Below are positions 12,041-25,026 of a stretch of 62,000 bases of DNA, one piece after another (the first letter of the stretch is position 1; every line of letters begins with the position of its first letter). This DNA is from Acanthaster planci. Taxonomy: Eukaryota > Echinodermata > Asteroidea > Valvatida > Acanthasteridae. The translations under genes and the position numbers were made by a program. The notes beneath the pieces were generated by a model. It saw only the letters and a list, made by a program, of their open reading frames with translations, searched no databases and was not told where the DNA came from. Where the stretch lies: the NCBI RefSeq assembly GCF_001949145.1, contig NW_019091404.1, positions 3,028,885 through 3,090,884 of the forward strand, given 5' to 3'.

Positions 12041-14063
12041 CCTACAGAAAGAAAAGAAAGTGGAAGTAGAGTGTTGTTACATTTCCTTATGACTGAATCT
12101 CGGTGTGAAAAGTCTTCATTCGTGCCAGAACATGACTGGAGAGTAATCAGCCAACCTAGTGGATTGTTCTTCCAAAGATAGACGGATAGGAAAGTCGAGT
12201 TCAAAGGCATTGCTCGTTTATGCCTCTCTGTTTAGAGAGCTCTTTATAGTAGGAATAAAGATTGTAGTATTAATTTGACCAATTGGCATGTATATGCTTT
12301 TGTTTATTGACAATGTTACAGTTCGTCGAAAGTGAAATGGAGCTGCTAGCATGCTCCAGTTTAGTTTTGAAGATTGTACCCCGGTTATTTTTTTCCATCG
12401 GTGATCGGTTTCCTGAAGTGTATATCCCGAACAACCCCGCCACTCCAGGAATAAGCGGGGACACAACATGCGGAAATGAACGAGGCACCTGGGCCTGGCG
12501 CTGCGCGTGGCCACGCCGCGTTGGCCGGTGATTCATCCTCCCGGGCCCGGCGACCACCTAGTGGTTGAGACACGCTGCTTAATCCTAGTCGGAACCCGGG
12601 AGCAAATGGGAGAAAGCTGTGCTGACCTGTGCGGGATGATAATGGCATGACATGGAGGAATCTCCCCCCCCTCCCAGTAAACTTGCTGAACCCATCAAAG
12701 CCCTGCTCTGATTGATTCATGTAGTTTTTCCCTGGTCTTTCATGAGGGCTCTATATTTAGATCATGACACCATCGCCAACGACCACTCATGTTCCCCTTT
12801 TTTGAAAACTGTGAAAATAAACTGTCAAAAAACACGCATGCTGGTAAAGGTTTGAGTCAAAGTAAGCAGATGAATCCGGATCAGGTATGCATGTGCAGTT
12901 GCCAGATAGTTATTGTAATAGTCCTATTTTACGGCTTTTGAACAGTAGTACTAGGCTTAAACGTCCATATTGTTGAACACAGACCATGCAGAGACCAACC
13001 CCAACCGAGTCAGGCATTCACTCGCTGGTCTTCCGTTGATGTGATGAGACCGCAACTGCAAAATTTTAAGCCTTGTCGTATAATTGCTCTAAGATAAATA
13101 ATGGACTTGCCGTCAGTGTACATCAGCAAGATGTCTTCAGCTTTCTTCAGAGAAAAAAGATAGCGAATCAAGTGAGATTTAAATAAATATAAATTACTTT
13201 CAATGGAGCCAAATTTAGACAGTGGATTGCCAAGGAACTCTTCTACAATCGTCAGTCAAGTTATCAAATACAAAGTCATGTTTCAGCAAGCTTAAGCTTG
13301 CTAGGACTCAATCGAACATCGACAGCAAGGAGGAAGATACTAAATTGGACTACAAAGTGCACATTCTGCACCCGACACGGCTGCGTTAATGCACGTTTTC
13401 CCGCATACATGACACGATAGCGTCAGGCAGACATCAGCTAGTGAGGACGGGCAACAGAACGGGATATGGGTCTCCCTTTACGGGGCAGACTCAGTGACTA
13501 AACCCGTTTCCCCAATGATTCACACCGGTCCAGTCATCTTGAGCTGGCCAAAAATAGCCATGGCTGTTGGACCTCCAGTAACCCCGCCTGCACTAAAACC
13601 CACCTGGGAACAACACATTTGGTTTTTTTAAACATCTGTACGTGTTTCGAGCACGCATCTCGAGAAACGTTTTCAACTTTGAAGAGGAAGCGAAACGGCC
13701 GGTACCTCTGGGGCTTACCATGCTCATATTACCAAAAGATGAAAAACGCATGCGTGCGTGTTGTTGAATCATATACTCCATCGTGTCTAACCGCAGGCGT
13801 ATACGTGCTTTTCTGGCGTCAATAGTTCGAGGTGTTCCTTATTTACACATATGTGTACATGCAACTAACGCGTCCAACGTCCACGTGAAACTATGAAGCA
13901 TGTTTGGTCATGCGTCATCGTTTCCTTTTTTTCAATTATCAAGTGCAAGTTTATCATTTATCGTCAGTAATTGCATGTGATATGTAATGACGATGCATCC
14001 AACGTGGGTCGTTCGTTATGTCGCTTCCTTGGCCGTTCTTCCATATGCTCAGTATAAACGTCG
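12041..14063. other. 5' flank of the RTP-like gene and intergenic DNA
   Basis: The segment 12460-12700 is GC-rich and may hold the promoter or a non-coding first exon of the minus-strand RTP-like gene. Open frames here (for example 12385-12720 on the minus strand) lack protein-like composition. The remainder to 14063 shows nothing recognisable. Confidence 0.35.
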
Positions 14064-14269
14064 GAAGGCGCCTTTCCGTATGCACGTTTTTGGGGTGCGT
14101 TGTGGACACGATGCGCTCATGCGTTTTACTTCCACGTACACAAAATTCGACTGCAGTATCATCACACGCGTGCGTTGCGTTCGGCCGTCAAAATCGCCCC
14201 AGGAGCGATTTTGACGGATACGTAACACTCGGGGCAAGTGTTGACGCGCATATGGAAAGGCGCCTGGTT
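14064..14269. mobile_element. Candidate foldback element with nested hairpin (about 205 bp)
   Basis: The outer arms GCGCCTTTCCGTATGCACGT and the complement of ACGCGCATATGGAAAGGCGC pair with only a few mismatches. Inside lies a perfect 13-base hairpin, CCGTCAAAATCGC (14185-14197) with GCGATTTTGACGG (14205-14217) around a 7-base loop. The interior is rich in CpG and GCGT motifs. This looks like a non-autonomous inverted-repeat element; no second copy was found in the window. Confidence 0.5.
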
Positions 14270-15774
14270 ACTTTGTTGTGTTACTAGTTTTAGAAAACCA
14301 ACGGTAAACGTTACAGTCCCTATGGCGTAAAACAAACTCGACTTATGCACGTTGCGTGCGAAGCTCAGTTAAACCTCCACACCTGAAGACTGACGTTTTC
14401 CTGAAAGCTAGAATAGCAAGCAAAACCTAGAAAAACTCGTTTTGTCTTCAAGGATGAAAGCATTTTCGTTTCAGGTTACTGTTTGTTCCCAGTGTGACTT
14501 CACTTCGGAATGTCCCTGACTGGAGATGGCTCGTAATAGATTCCCATCAGCTTGCGAAGGAATAAATTTGGTACGAAGTTGGTAATTGATTTGGTTTGGT
14601 TCTCTATGAATAGCTTTGCTTCAATCCACACTTTTATTTTGTGCTTTTCTTTGGGGACGTTGGCTGCCTCGTCCCCAATTTGTGAATGATCGACCATCCA
14701 GTTACAGTCGAAACTCGACTAATTATGTTGCTTATCTAATACTAGGGCCGCTCTGATGAATCTTGACTGAAGTTTAGGAAAACAACACATTGGAGGACTT
14801 GTCTTTAAGTCTAGCAAAGAAAATGAAACAGTTTTCTATTAACCGTTATAACATCAACTGAGAGAATAATCATTTAGTACGGTATATTGACGGAAGTTGG
14901 CTACGTGGTTATCTAAAATTCGAGGAGTTTTTGCTGCTAACACAAGGTACGCCGCTCCATTTTGAATGCACTCAGTAAAAAAGGCATGGGCTTTTATCAT
15001 CCCGTTAAATTGACTTCATGCTGTAAAGTAAGCTGTACACGAATAGAGCAAGCACTATAACACTCATTAGATTACCCCAATCACTCAGGTTAAGTTAGAA
15101 TGTGAGTGTAGGTTGAATCGAGCTTCTTTTGAGTGTTATGGGTTCAAGGCGGCCGGCGTAAAGCCTTGAGATCGCTGTTCTCGTGTGGCTATCGTGGCAG
15201 TTGGCACAAGAAAGATAGAGCGGCCATCCCCATCAATTCTCTGGTGGCTGGGCGGTAGAATGTGACTCATGACACGGTGTCACTGGCAAACTAAAGGGGA
15301 AAATGATGAAATCGCAGACTTTGGTCACTGTAACAAACCGGGGTAATGCGTGGCTGGGATGCAGCGATAAAGACAAGGTGATGCCATAAGCTAGCTGGTG
15401 ACTACGCCAGAACGTCAGAAACTCTTCCGAATTGGGGAGGGGGGAGGGGCTTACAAGCAAGTCGTCAGGGGATAAGACCTGGCCTGGATGACCCCTCCCC
15501 CATACGAAGACATGTCAGCACAGTGCTATGGTTCTCTGCCCGTGTGCACATCAGTGATTGATTTGACAGAACTCAAATGATACCAATAACCATTAATCCC
15601 AAAATGACACAGCCATGGCGAAATGACTGTAGAGATCGACTCTCACAGAATGGCAATTATGTGCATTCAAAATCTATCGCTTTAAACAGTGTTTTCCGGT
15701 GGCGTGAACAACACCCGTGAAAAGGGAGAACCGTCAAGTTGCTATCACTGGAATCCAGGAATTCTTTCAACTAT
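14270..15774. other. Intergenic up to the assembly gap, nothing recognised
   Basis: No supported exon or repeat. A minus-strand frame at 14500-14697 encodes a plausible-looking 65-residue peptide but has no splice sites or similarity that I recognise. Confidence 0.35.
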
Positions 15775-16290
15775 NNNNNNNNNNNNNNNNNNNNNNNNNN
15801 NNNNNNNNNNNNNNNNNNNNNNNNNNNNNNNNNNNNNNNNNNNNNNNNNNNNNNNNNNNNNNNNNNNNNNNNNNNNNNNNNNNNNNNNNNNNNNNNNNNN
15901 NNNNNNNNNNNNNNNNNNNNNNNNNNNNNNNNNNNNNNNNNNNNNNNNNNNNNNNNNNNNNNNNNNNNNNNNNNNNNNNNNNNNNNNNNNNNNNNNNNNN
16001 NNNNNNNNNNNNNNNNNNNNNNNNNNNNNNNNNNNNNNNNNNNNNNNNNNNNNNNNNNNNNNNNNNNNNNNNNNNNNNNNNNNNNNNNNNNNNNNNNNNN
16101 NNNNNNNNNNNNNNNNNNNNNNNNNNNNNNNNNNNNNNNNNNNNNNNNNNNNNNNNNNNNNNNNNNNNNNNNNNNNNNNNNNNNNNNNNNNNNNNNNNNN
16201 NNNNNNNNNNNNNNNNNNNNNNNNNNNNNNNNNNNNNNNNNNNNNNNNNNNNNNNNNNNNNNNNNNNNNNNNNNNNNNNNNNNNNNNNNN
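15775..16290. other. Assembly gap (516 N)
   Basis: A run of N of undefined sequence. The right edge abuts the tandem repeat at 16291-16441, so the gap probably hides more of that repeat. Frames running through it are artefacts. Confidence 0.99.
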
Positions 16291-16441
16291 TCTAACAGCA
16301 TAAACCATAGCTGGATTTAACAGCATAAACCACAGTCTACACCAACCATTTCTGAATTTAACAGCATAAACCACACTCTAAACCATACCTGGATCTAACA
16401 GCATAAACCATACCTGGATTTAACAGCATAAACCACAGTCT
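16291..16441. repeat. Tandem repeat with TAACAGCATAAACCA core
   Basis: The core TAACAGCATAAACCA recurs at 16293, 16318, 16359, 16396 and 16421, giving spacings of 25, 41, 37 and 25 bases. The simplest unit is 25 bases (core plus TACCTGGATT); longer units carry inserted ACAGTCTACACC-like sequence. The array continues into the gap on its left. Confidence 0.9.
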
Positions 16442-16654
16442 AAACTTGTTTTTAGCAAATAAACATAATCGTTCTATCACTTTGTAAACATTTCTACACG
16501 CGAAATTCCTAACGTCGGTATTCATTGTTGTTGAGTACTTTCCATCAATGGTCTAATAAAACGTGTTATAGTATTTCAATATGTTTCAATATCAATAAAG
16601 TGCTCATTACTTTACACGTTTTTTTGCAGTGTGAACATAGATTTCTCTCTCAAT

Positions 16655-16882
16655 TCTAAACGCCACTCGACCTTCAATCTCATCGGCTCGATTCTCAACT
16701 TTACTCGATCTTCAATCTCATCGGCTTGATTCTCAACTTTACTCGATATTCAATCTCATCGGCTCGATTCTCAACGCTACTCGATCTTCAATCTCATCGG
16801 CTCGATTCTCAACTTTACTCGATCTTCAATCTCATCGGCTCGATTCTCAACGCTACTCGATCTTCAATCTCATCGGTTCTCG
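16655..16882. repeat. 38-bp minisatellite, about six copies
   Basis: Copies starting with CTCGA begin at 16666, 16704, 16742, 16780, 16818 and 16856, exactly 38 bases apart; the last copy is partial. Each holds CTTCAATCTCATCGG and GATTCTCAAC. The final bases alternate between two variants (CTTTA and CGCTA), so a 76-base higher-order unit may exist. The open frame through it (16726-16911) comes from the repetition and is not a gene. Confidence 0.95.
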
Positions 16883-19800
16883 TTTTCATCTGTTCTCAGC
16901 TTCGAGCATGATTTTTGTATACACACGTCTTTCATAATTTGCGTAGCAGAGTTTATTGAATGGAAACTATGTTTTTTTAAATTTTCCCCCGAAGGGTGTA
17001 CCCACTCAAAGTTTTTGACTTAAGATAAATCTGTGGGGCTGTTACAACACTGGGTAAAACCTTTGCGGAATCATATCAAGACGGGGCGTGATTGTTCTGG
17101 GTCATTCCGGATCGCTAATTGAAACCCAAATCAGCCATGATGAGTTTCGACGGGTCGTGATCACCTCAGATTGGTTGATGTATTTCATCAACTGCCATCA
17201 AATCACGAATAATTCCCAAATGAAGTAGGAGAAACACTTTCTGAAGAGGAGGGTGAGAGAGTAATAATAGATCTTCCACGAGTGTGGGATCTTTTTCCTT
17301 TGCAGTGATCGCTTTTTGCTTGGTTTCAGTAGGTCACAACTATATATCTCGCAGCAAATTCAACTTAAAGAAACTTTCAATGGTGACGATTTTAAACTTT
17401 ACCAATCAAATTTCAAAAACTATCTGTCTCGAGAGACTGAGTGTGTGGACAGGATAATTTTATACCAAACATAAATTCAAATTAATAGACTGAAGCAAAG
17501 TCAAAAGTTTTTATGGGACATCGCCGCCGATGACTTGGTTTTGTTTATTGTCCATTGAAGGAGGGTCATCTCCAATAATCAGGAACTACAAGAAGGATCA
17601 TAACCTCTAACCAGACCACAGCTCCTCCGTTTCTAATTACCGGGTTCTTGGGCGTAACGGAAACGAAGAATTTACGGGGATTACCTGGAGAGACACTGGA
17701 GAGAAAAAAGAATTTCAGGGGGACGAACTTCCTTGCTATCCTGGTTTAATTTTCACACACTGTTACCTCTGTGGAAAAATGTTTAAGTGTTAGCAGTGTG
17801 ATTCAAGTGAGTAATGAAGTTGTTGGACTCACGCCCGCGGTGGTTAGATATTTTTGTCCCTAAACTATAACTAAGGTCATTCGTTTTGATGTGGTCCTCG
17901 TGTCACGCTATCACGATGTTCCTGGTTCGCTTTCTCCCAGAGCCACCACGTGAACGGTGTGTTCAGATCTCAACTAATTGTATTTGTGTTCACTTCGGGA
18001 AACATGTTCCCTAGGGTACTCCTTAAACTGAACGTGCCACATGTTAACAAAGCTGAGATTTGTCGAAGACTCTCAGGCTGTAATTATAGCCAACAATTTG
18101 GTTTAAAAAAAGTACAGTGTTGCACTGTGTCTAGTGTCAGTACGCATTACTGTCTTGTAAACCCTGGAGTTCGCTTTGTGGTTATTGCGCGCACAAAATT
18201 TAGTTACTTGTTGAGTAATGATGCACTACAACATTTTTTTAAAATTTTTTGGTATTTACTTTCCGAATTCCAACCCCAGCACAGTGCGCGTTATAGTGGC
18301 TGAAAAACCCTTCATCGTTCCTGCTGTTTTGTGGAAATTCCAGGATAGATGTGAACAAAAAAGTCGAGAATTCGAAGGGAAAAAACTGCACGTTTGCATA
18401 CTTTCACAGTGAGTGTGTAAATAATGATAGGGGCCTGTGCGAGAATGTTTTAGTTTTTCCGAGTTGCTGCACTTTCAGTGTCATATCTGTGATACGGAAG
18501 ACCGTTTCCGTTACAAAAAGTTCAGAAACTGTTTTTTTGGTCAGCTTTTATCAAAGCACTCTGATCAGATCCCAAACGTTTATGAACACAAAGTCCATAA
18601 ACGTTTGTGGTAAGCCTCCGAACAAATGTAATTTCAATTTCTCGCAACATTGTTATTCCATGTTTTCCCTTTCTGACAAAATTATGACTATCTACAGGTG
18701 GCTTGTGTACCAGTGGGATTCGAACCCATAACACCTTGCTTGATGATGATGATGTCGACGAATTCAGCATTCACCCTGGAGTTTGATAGCGGTGATTGAA
18801 TAGAACTTACTCCCTAGTCTTTACTCAGAACATTTTTTTGGGGGGGGGTAGACCGATTAGCTCTTGTCTGGCCTTCGAGTTCTCGTTTATTTTGTCGCCC
18901 ATTATTGCTTCACTTACTCGTACTGTTGTCCGTTTTATTTTATTTTGCTTATTTTAATAATGTAGAATAGAATAGTCCAGAACTTCACATTATTTCATTT
19001 AAAAATTTGACAAAACAAGTAAGATTGACGATTGAAACTCCGATATATCGAGGTTCTTACAGTCGATCCAACCATCGAACTAGAAGGTCGCCGATATTGA
19101 GTCTCGACACCGCAGTGAACTGTATCCAGAATGGGTGAGTTCACACGGGTGTTGAGCAATGCTGTAGTACCCCCTTTTCACGCAGAAAATGTCATTTGAT
19201 TGTACTTACCTCTCTGCGTAGAACATCGGAGATGCTTGTCCAGGGGACGAGTGTAGCACTGCCTCAATTGGGTATTCCATCGCCGAAGATTATTGGATGG
19301 TTACGCCAGCAACAAACTGAATTCTGTCTCTTAGCCAGTAGCTGCTGCCGCTTTGAAACAAGGAAACCTTGGCAAATCCTGAACTGTGTTACTCGAATTG
19401 AAACTAACACGATGTTTGATGTTATTGAAACACATTCAGAAGTTCCCGGGAAATTCCAGTTGTGCCTCCGAGTTGACACGTGTTTGGCTTCGCCAGTCAC
19501 CAGGTAGAGCACTGAACAAGTTTACGGGCTTCAGAGAACTTCGCTGGAATTTACGGAAACTCGAAAGAGAAATTAGAAATTCCACAACATAAGGCCGTAC
19601 CTTGTCAGAAAATTTATAGTGCTGTGTACAAGTTCGAGTGATATATTGAGGAAGAAACTACTGTTGTTATTGCCGAGTGGTGCCAGCGACTTTGCGTTCC
19701 TTTTTTGTAGAGTACTACCCGTGGTAGGCGCCGATGAAGCGCGTGTACTGTAAAGTCCTCGACCGCAGTTAGCGTGCTTGAGACCCACGAGCTCAATCCA

Positions 19801-21600
19801 GCAACATGGCGATACAGCCCGTTCTCGTTGCGCGGTCTGTGTGGGCCAGAGGTCGGGCAGCGTGTAACAAAAGAGGAGTCTGCCGTTGTGACTGGTTAGC
19901 AAGATGTGCAAAGTATTACACTCACTGTCACCAGCTCTCTGGCCTGCTGACATGATCTCATTTTCCGTTCTTACTAAACCGTGGCTTCCCCCTCCTTACC
20001 CTACATGGAGAAGTCTAATTGGCATTAGCGTAAGTTGGGGGCCAGGCCAGTGACTAACCATTCGTTATACGCGTAGCAGATCGTCCGTTGAGACAATCAA
20101 ATGTTTCACAGAAGGTCAAAAGATCCCGAAGCAGTCTTCCAGTCAGACCAACCTGCCTTGGCTAGGGCAATACTTATTTCAGTGGAATTGTGCTGTCTTA
20201 TAGCTGTGCTCGCTGTGGTTTCTTGAGGATTTTGTATGTCCGCCCTATTTGGATTTTTGATACTAATTTATAACTGTCACAATTTCTATACACGCGGTCA
20301 AGTTGGAGGCCTATCACTTCACTTTTCGGTTCGGATAATCCATCTGCGACAAGCCAGCTCATAGTGAAATCACTAAACTTTGCAAATGCATTAATTTGCA
20401 GCTATAGTACACGAGCCACACAGTTTAAATCCTTCTATAAAATTCAACCCTGGTCAACTTTACCTCGGTACACGTACTTGAAGCAACTACAGTTTTGAAA
20501 CAATGAACTTCGTTTCAGTGGCTGTTAGCCCATTCTGTGTCCGTTTTCAGAAATTTTCTTTTGTACTCCAGTCCTTGCCTTGCTCTGTTGTCAGAGTCAG
20601 TCTGTTTGCAACAGCCTTCGGCTGTTGTCTATAATGATGGTTTTATATATGCAGTAGTCGCGAACGTGCATTCAAAGTAGAAAAAAAACACCTAAAATCA
20701 TGAAATCACTCAGTCTGTTCTGGGAACTGGTTCACTATAATTCCTTGAGTCGAGGTTAACAGGAAGTGTGGTATATCCGACGTTGCGGATATAGTATGCC
20801 GAAGCAAGACTTAACAGGTTTCCTCTCAACATGTCCAAAGACAATCTCATTAAGCAAATTAAAACTTCCCCAAACAAGTGTCCTATGATGTATCGTTGGA
20901 GGCAGTGCCTTTTCCTCTAATGATGGGATACCATGAGCTAATACGTTTTCCCTTGATCACCTCCAATTAGTCGGTACTGATTGAAATGAAAGTGTCGAAA
21001 CAAAGGGATAATTCCAGCCGAATTTCTTGAGGAGTCGGGACATGGGAAACGAGACAATAAAGTAGCCAGCACCGTCTGGTTGGCATGAGCGTGAACAGAG
21101 ACCAGAAGAGCGCGTGGGACGAGCGGAAATGTTATCAGAGTAGCTCTGGGTGATGCGATGACTCAGGTAAATGCCCCTTGGGCTACTCACGTGTGCTTTC
21201 TTTTGGATATGGTGACCACTCGTGAGGTACAGAATCTGTTGTTCGGATACCCGGAGAGGCAATCTATGCTTCTCATATCCGATGCGAAATCTTTTGGTTC
21301 TCAATAACAAGTACAGTGGAGTTGTTGTTCCATCCTGTCGTAGGCCAATATTCAACCCTCGACTGTATAGCATTTAACCTTCAAAAGTGAATAAGTACAT
21401 GGAAAGAGACAGAAATTGTCAACTGCGTGAGTAAGTAGTACATGTACAAAGACTGCATGTTAAGCTGGACAAGTTTGGAGTTTCAGGGAGACCATGACTT
21501 TATACGAATTTTCTCGTGATCATCGCCTGATATATCAGTAATCATGACCCCTTTTTCTGGCACCAATCAGAATAATGTTCTTATGGGCTCCGAGCTTGAC
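16883..21600. other. Intergenic region, no supported gene
   Basis: Many short open frames but none with convincing exon boundaries or recognisable translation. Items seen are a tRNA-like B-box motif on the minus strand at about 18714-18731, a GAT trinucleotide run near 18743, a run of nine G at about 18840, and an 8-base perfect hairpin (CAACAGCC/GGCTGTTG, 20609-20627). Confidence 0.35.
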
Positions 21601-21604
21601 CAAG

Positions 21605-21785
21605 AGAAGGTGCATTTTTCCTAGCAACAGAGGCACCTTTGGTAGTAACTGCGCATCGCTGGTTCACGAACGAATATAAAACGCAAGCGTTGCAGTCGCA
21701 TCGCTACTAACAAAATGAGCACTCCCGACCAATATAGTTTTTTTCAACCGATGAGGGGGTGCTCCTGCTCAGGGCGGATAAGACT
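21605..21785. repeat. Dispersed repeat, copy 1 (second copy in ATPase A intron 25)
   Basis: This segment shares with 46928-47100 the ordered blocks CGCTGGTTCACGAACGA, ACAAAATGA(G/A)CACTCCCGA and GAGGGGGTGCTCC, with diverged spacers. It has no coding capacity and no obvious terminal inverted repeat, so it may be a SINE-like or otherwise non-autonomous element. Confidence 0.65.
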
Positions 21786-24700
21786 GAAGTACTATGAGAT
21801 ACTTGCGTTGTAGAATATGGCATCCATAGCTTTAAGAATGTTCAGTAATAGTGTCTGTCCACATTTCGTTGACGGATTGGCAGACACATGCTCACGCATG
21901 TTGCATGTCAAACGAACGTGCAAGAAATTACGCTGTCCACCGGGATTAAGCCGGAGAAGTAAGGCTAGATCATCAGTCTTTGTCTATTTAAATCATATTG
22001 ATCGGAATTAGAGCTGTCGCAACTCCTGTGTCCGTTAAGTGGCGACACATTATGCTATCAGCCAACAGCCAGGGTGTGGACAGGTTATTCGTGCATACGA
22101 CACAAAATAACTGCCACACATTGGCTCTATTCGCCCTCGTCCGCAAAACACCTTTGAGCGTACGCTGAGCTGTACGTGATGGTCGGGTGATGGCACTCTG
22201 ACACCCTTCCTTGTTTCGGGAACCCTTCCATACTCCACTATAGGGTGCTATGGGGAGTTTGTCTTCAATCGGGCTGTTTTATGAGCACAGAGTCATGATT
22301 CAGGATAGGGTTCGGTGCCTCACAATGCCAACACTTGAACTTCCGTATCCTTCTTCACAAACTTCATCAATTTCATCTAATTTTCTGCCATTTCATTACC
22401 AAAATACATACCGCTTTAATGACAGGGAAATTGCAACTCGAGAAATGACCACAGAGAGGTTTCAAATTCAGGAAGAAGGAAGCCACAAAATGGAAATACG
22501 ACTGTCACTAGCGTGCGATATTTTGAAAGGAAACTTTTAACCTGGAGACCATGAATTGTCGAAAAAATCTGCAGGTCATCGTGAGTACTTTTCCCATATT
22601 GTTGAAAATGAACTCGTTACCAAGTAAACGAATCAGTAACAAATGAGTTTCATTGCCCAACTTCAGTTACACAAATTTAATGCATTTTCAACACGGTATA
22701 TTCGCTTACATAAGTTTATTTTCGTACATCACTGCTTCCTAGTCATCACATGACGGTGAAACAGCAACACACACCCAAACAGGGTTTAAGTTTAACATTA
22801 AAAGGCCTTGGCAGTCCAAACCTGCACAAGTCTGACAAGACATAGCGTCATTGCTTGGCAGCGTCTCAAACCAAAAAATGGACCCGGACAGGAATGATTT
22901 CATTGACGCAATCTAGCACAGGAAATTCCAAAAGAAACGGGGATTGGCAGGCACCAGGTCAGATTAGACTTAGTAAATGGTTTGTGAACAGGTGTTGACA
23001 ATTTGTAGGGTGTACGGGGAGTAAAGAAGCTTTTGCCTCTTCTCTACCAAGGCTCTCTGTAAAACAGTTCAAAATAAGAATACTCACTCGTGAGCCTGCT
23101 GACATAATCCTGAATCATAGGCCTGCTTATTACTATGCGTTTAACGCTATCAAGTGCTGCCTACCACCTCCTGTGGACCTGTTTGTGAAGTTTATCAACT
23201 GTCCATGTTATGCCTGCATGGTCTTTTACCCGGGACCCGCGAAACTACCCACAGGTGGGTACGTCTGCGCGAGGCGAGTAGACTTGTACACTGTTCCCTA
23301 TACTTCCAGTCCTCGTTTAAAACATCTCCTCACTAATTTTGCTAATGATGATAAACCTCTTTTCATACTGTATTAGGAAACCTTATGGTGGATGTGCACT
23401 GACAAAGTGGAATTAACTGTCTATTTCCAGTGACAAAATTGTTGGTTATTTTCGTTGCGGTTAGAGAAAGGAAGATAACACCCACATCCGTAGAAAACCC
23501 TGTCCACAAAGTTGTTGAGAGTGGGACTATTTGTACGTCAGTAGACGAGCTTAAATACACTTTGTCACGGTGTGTCCGTTCCAGTGCCCTAAAATATATC
23601 AGTTGGTTTGGCAGAAGGCCATTTTTATGATCCCTGCCGTTGGCTGGGTAGTTTCTTCTGATTTCGAACTGGTCACGAAGTTAAGATAACCACAAATGAA
23701 TATTCGGATACGAATATGTAGCGCTTTGTTGTGGGGTTTGTTTTTTTTTGGTTGTTAAAGTTGTGGGCGTTTTATAAAATTAACAGTAAAACCCAGGCAA
23801 ATTTTGCATTTTGAAAAGTTCAATTTTGACCGTTAAAAGTCGAGTCGTGTCACTCATTTGGAATGCGGAAATGTCAGTATTGCGAAATGTACCACAGTCT
23901 CAATGCCTCTATTTCGTCACGTTCCTCGAGGTTTACTATTCATGACAAAACTGGAATGAATGCCTGTCAGCGGCACCAGACTATTATTGCCTCGAATGAT
24001 ACAAGCTAAGGTCGATCGACATTGAAATGCTGCACAGGCAAGTATTCAAACCACTTTGGTATAAGGCAACCAACATGACAAGCTTTCCAACTGATAAAAG
24101 GGTGCAGAAGAAGAAGAACACAGCGTGCAAGGACTGGTGACTTTGATTTGAGTCATTTCTCCCTCTTGGTGTGGCATCTTTTCCAGATAATTGCAAAAAA
24201 AAATGTTATTATACACATGTGTAATTGTGTTTGAAAAGTTAAATGAATCACTGTATTGGGGTTACTGTGTGTTAAGCTAGAGGATGGATACTTGGCAAGC
24301 TTTACTCACGATCTCGTCATGATAAAAAAAATCGCTGGTGCATTTTTAGACAAAATTTCCTGCTTACACGTCGGTCAATCATTTTGTCATTGGCGCCATT
24401 CCAAGTCGAGACAATGCGCCGAGAAGTTTGCCTGCTCTGTCCTCGCTGGACGCTTGGTGGCGCTCTGTGATTTGAATAAACAATGACCGCACGAGATTCG
24501 TGGAAATTTAGGGGCGTCCCCTTCATCGACCGCATTATGACACAATGATATATCCAGCCTTATCCTTGTTGACTTGGGAACAAAACAGGCTACAGGTTTA
24601 TTTGCATGCCCCACCAATCCAAAACACAAAGTGCAAAATTGCCAGTATTTATAATAATCAAGACATGGAAGTATAACCAGACGAGTTAGAGTTATTGATA

Positions 24701-24857
24701 GAGTGTGATCTATTCGTGCTCGCCTAATTATTGAGAAATTGTGTGAATTAATTTTTGATGAAATGCATCATAGATTCCTTGAGGGACCGTGATTAGGCCA
24801 ACAAACTTATGGCCTAAAGTTGATCCAACTCGTAACTATAGTGTAATTCGACCACCA
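21786..24857. other. Intergenic region, no supported gene
   Basis: Short open frames only (for example 22250-22540 on the + strand, 96 codons), without splice context or family resemblance. Nothing else stands out. Confidence 0.35.
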
Positions 24858-25026
24858 GAATTAGAAGCCATTACTGCGGTGGCACAACGCTCGTGGACAG
24901 GTGGTACGCCCGCGTTACATGCCTTTTCGACCAATAGGGTGTCGTGATTTGCCAAACGCACTCGCGCGTCAAGCTGAAGAATATGCGTATGAGTGCGGTG
25001 CCACCGCAGTTATGACGTCTAATCGG
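24858..25026. mobile_element. Candidate MITE with about 28-base inverted repeats
   Basis: The left arm (containing CCATTACTGCGGTGGCAC, 24868-24885) pairs with the right arm (GTGCCACCGCAGTTATGAC, within 24991-25016). The similarity continues outward through GAATTAGA and TCTAATC. The interior is about 100 bases, CpG-rich and non-coding. No other copy was seen. Confidence 0.55.

Noticed and set aside
14500-14697. 65-codon minus-strand frame with protein-like composition
   Set aside because: No exon boundaries or similarity that I could support.
15689-16374. Long open frames of 176-209 codons on both strands
   Set aside because: They consist almost entirely of the N run at 15775-16290.
16655-16882. 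Regular repeats resembling a CRISPR array
   Set aside because: The 38-base units are contiguous with no unique spacers, and the genome is eukaryotic.
18690-18790. tRNA gene on the minus strand
   Set aside because: Only a B box is present; no matching acceptor stem or A box lies at the right distance.
19573-19953. 126-codon minus-strand frame
   Set aside because: No splice sites, start context or recognisable similarity; treated as chance.
20609-20627. GC-rich hairpin resembling a bacterial terminator
   Set aside because: The host is a eukaryote, there is no T-run, and no gene ends there.
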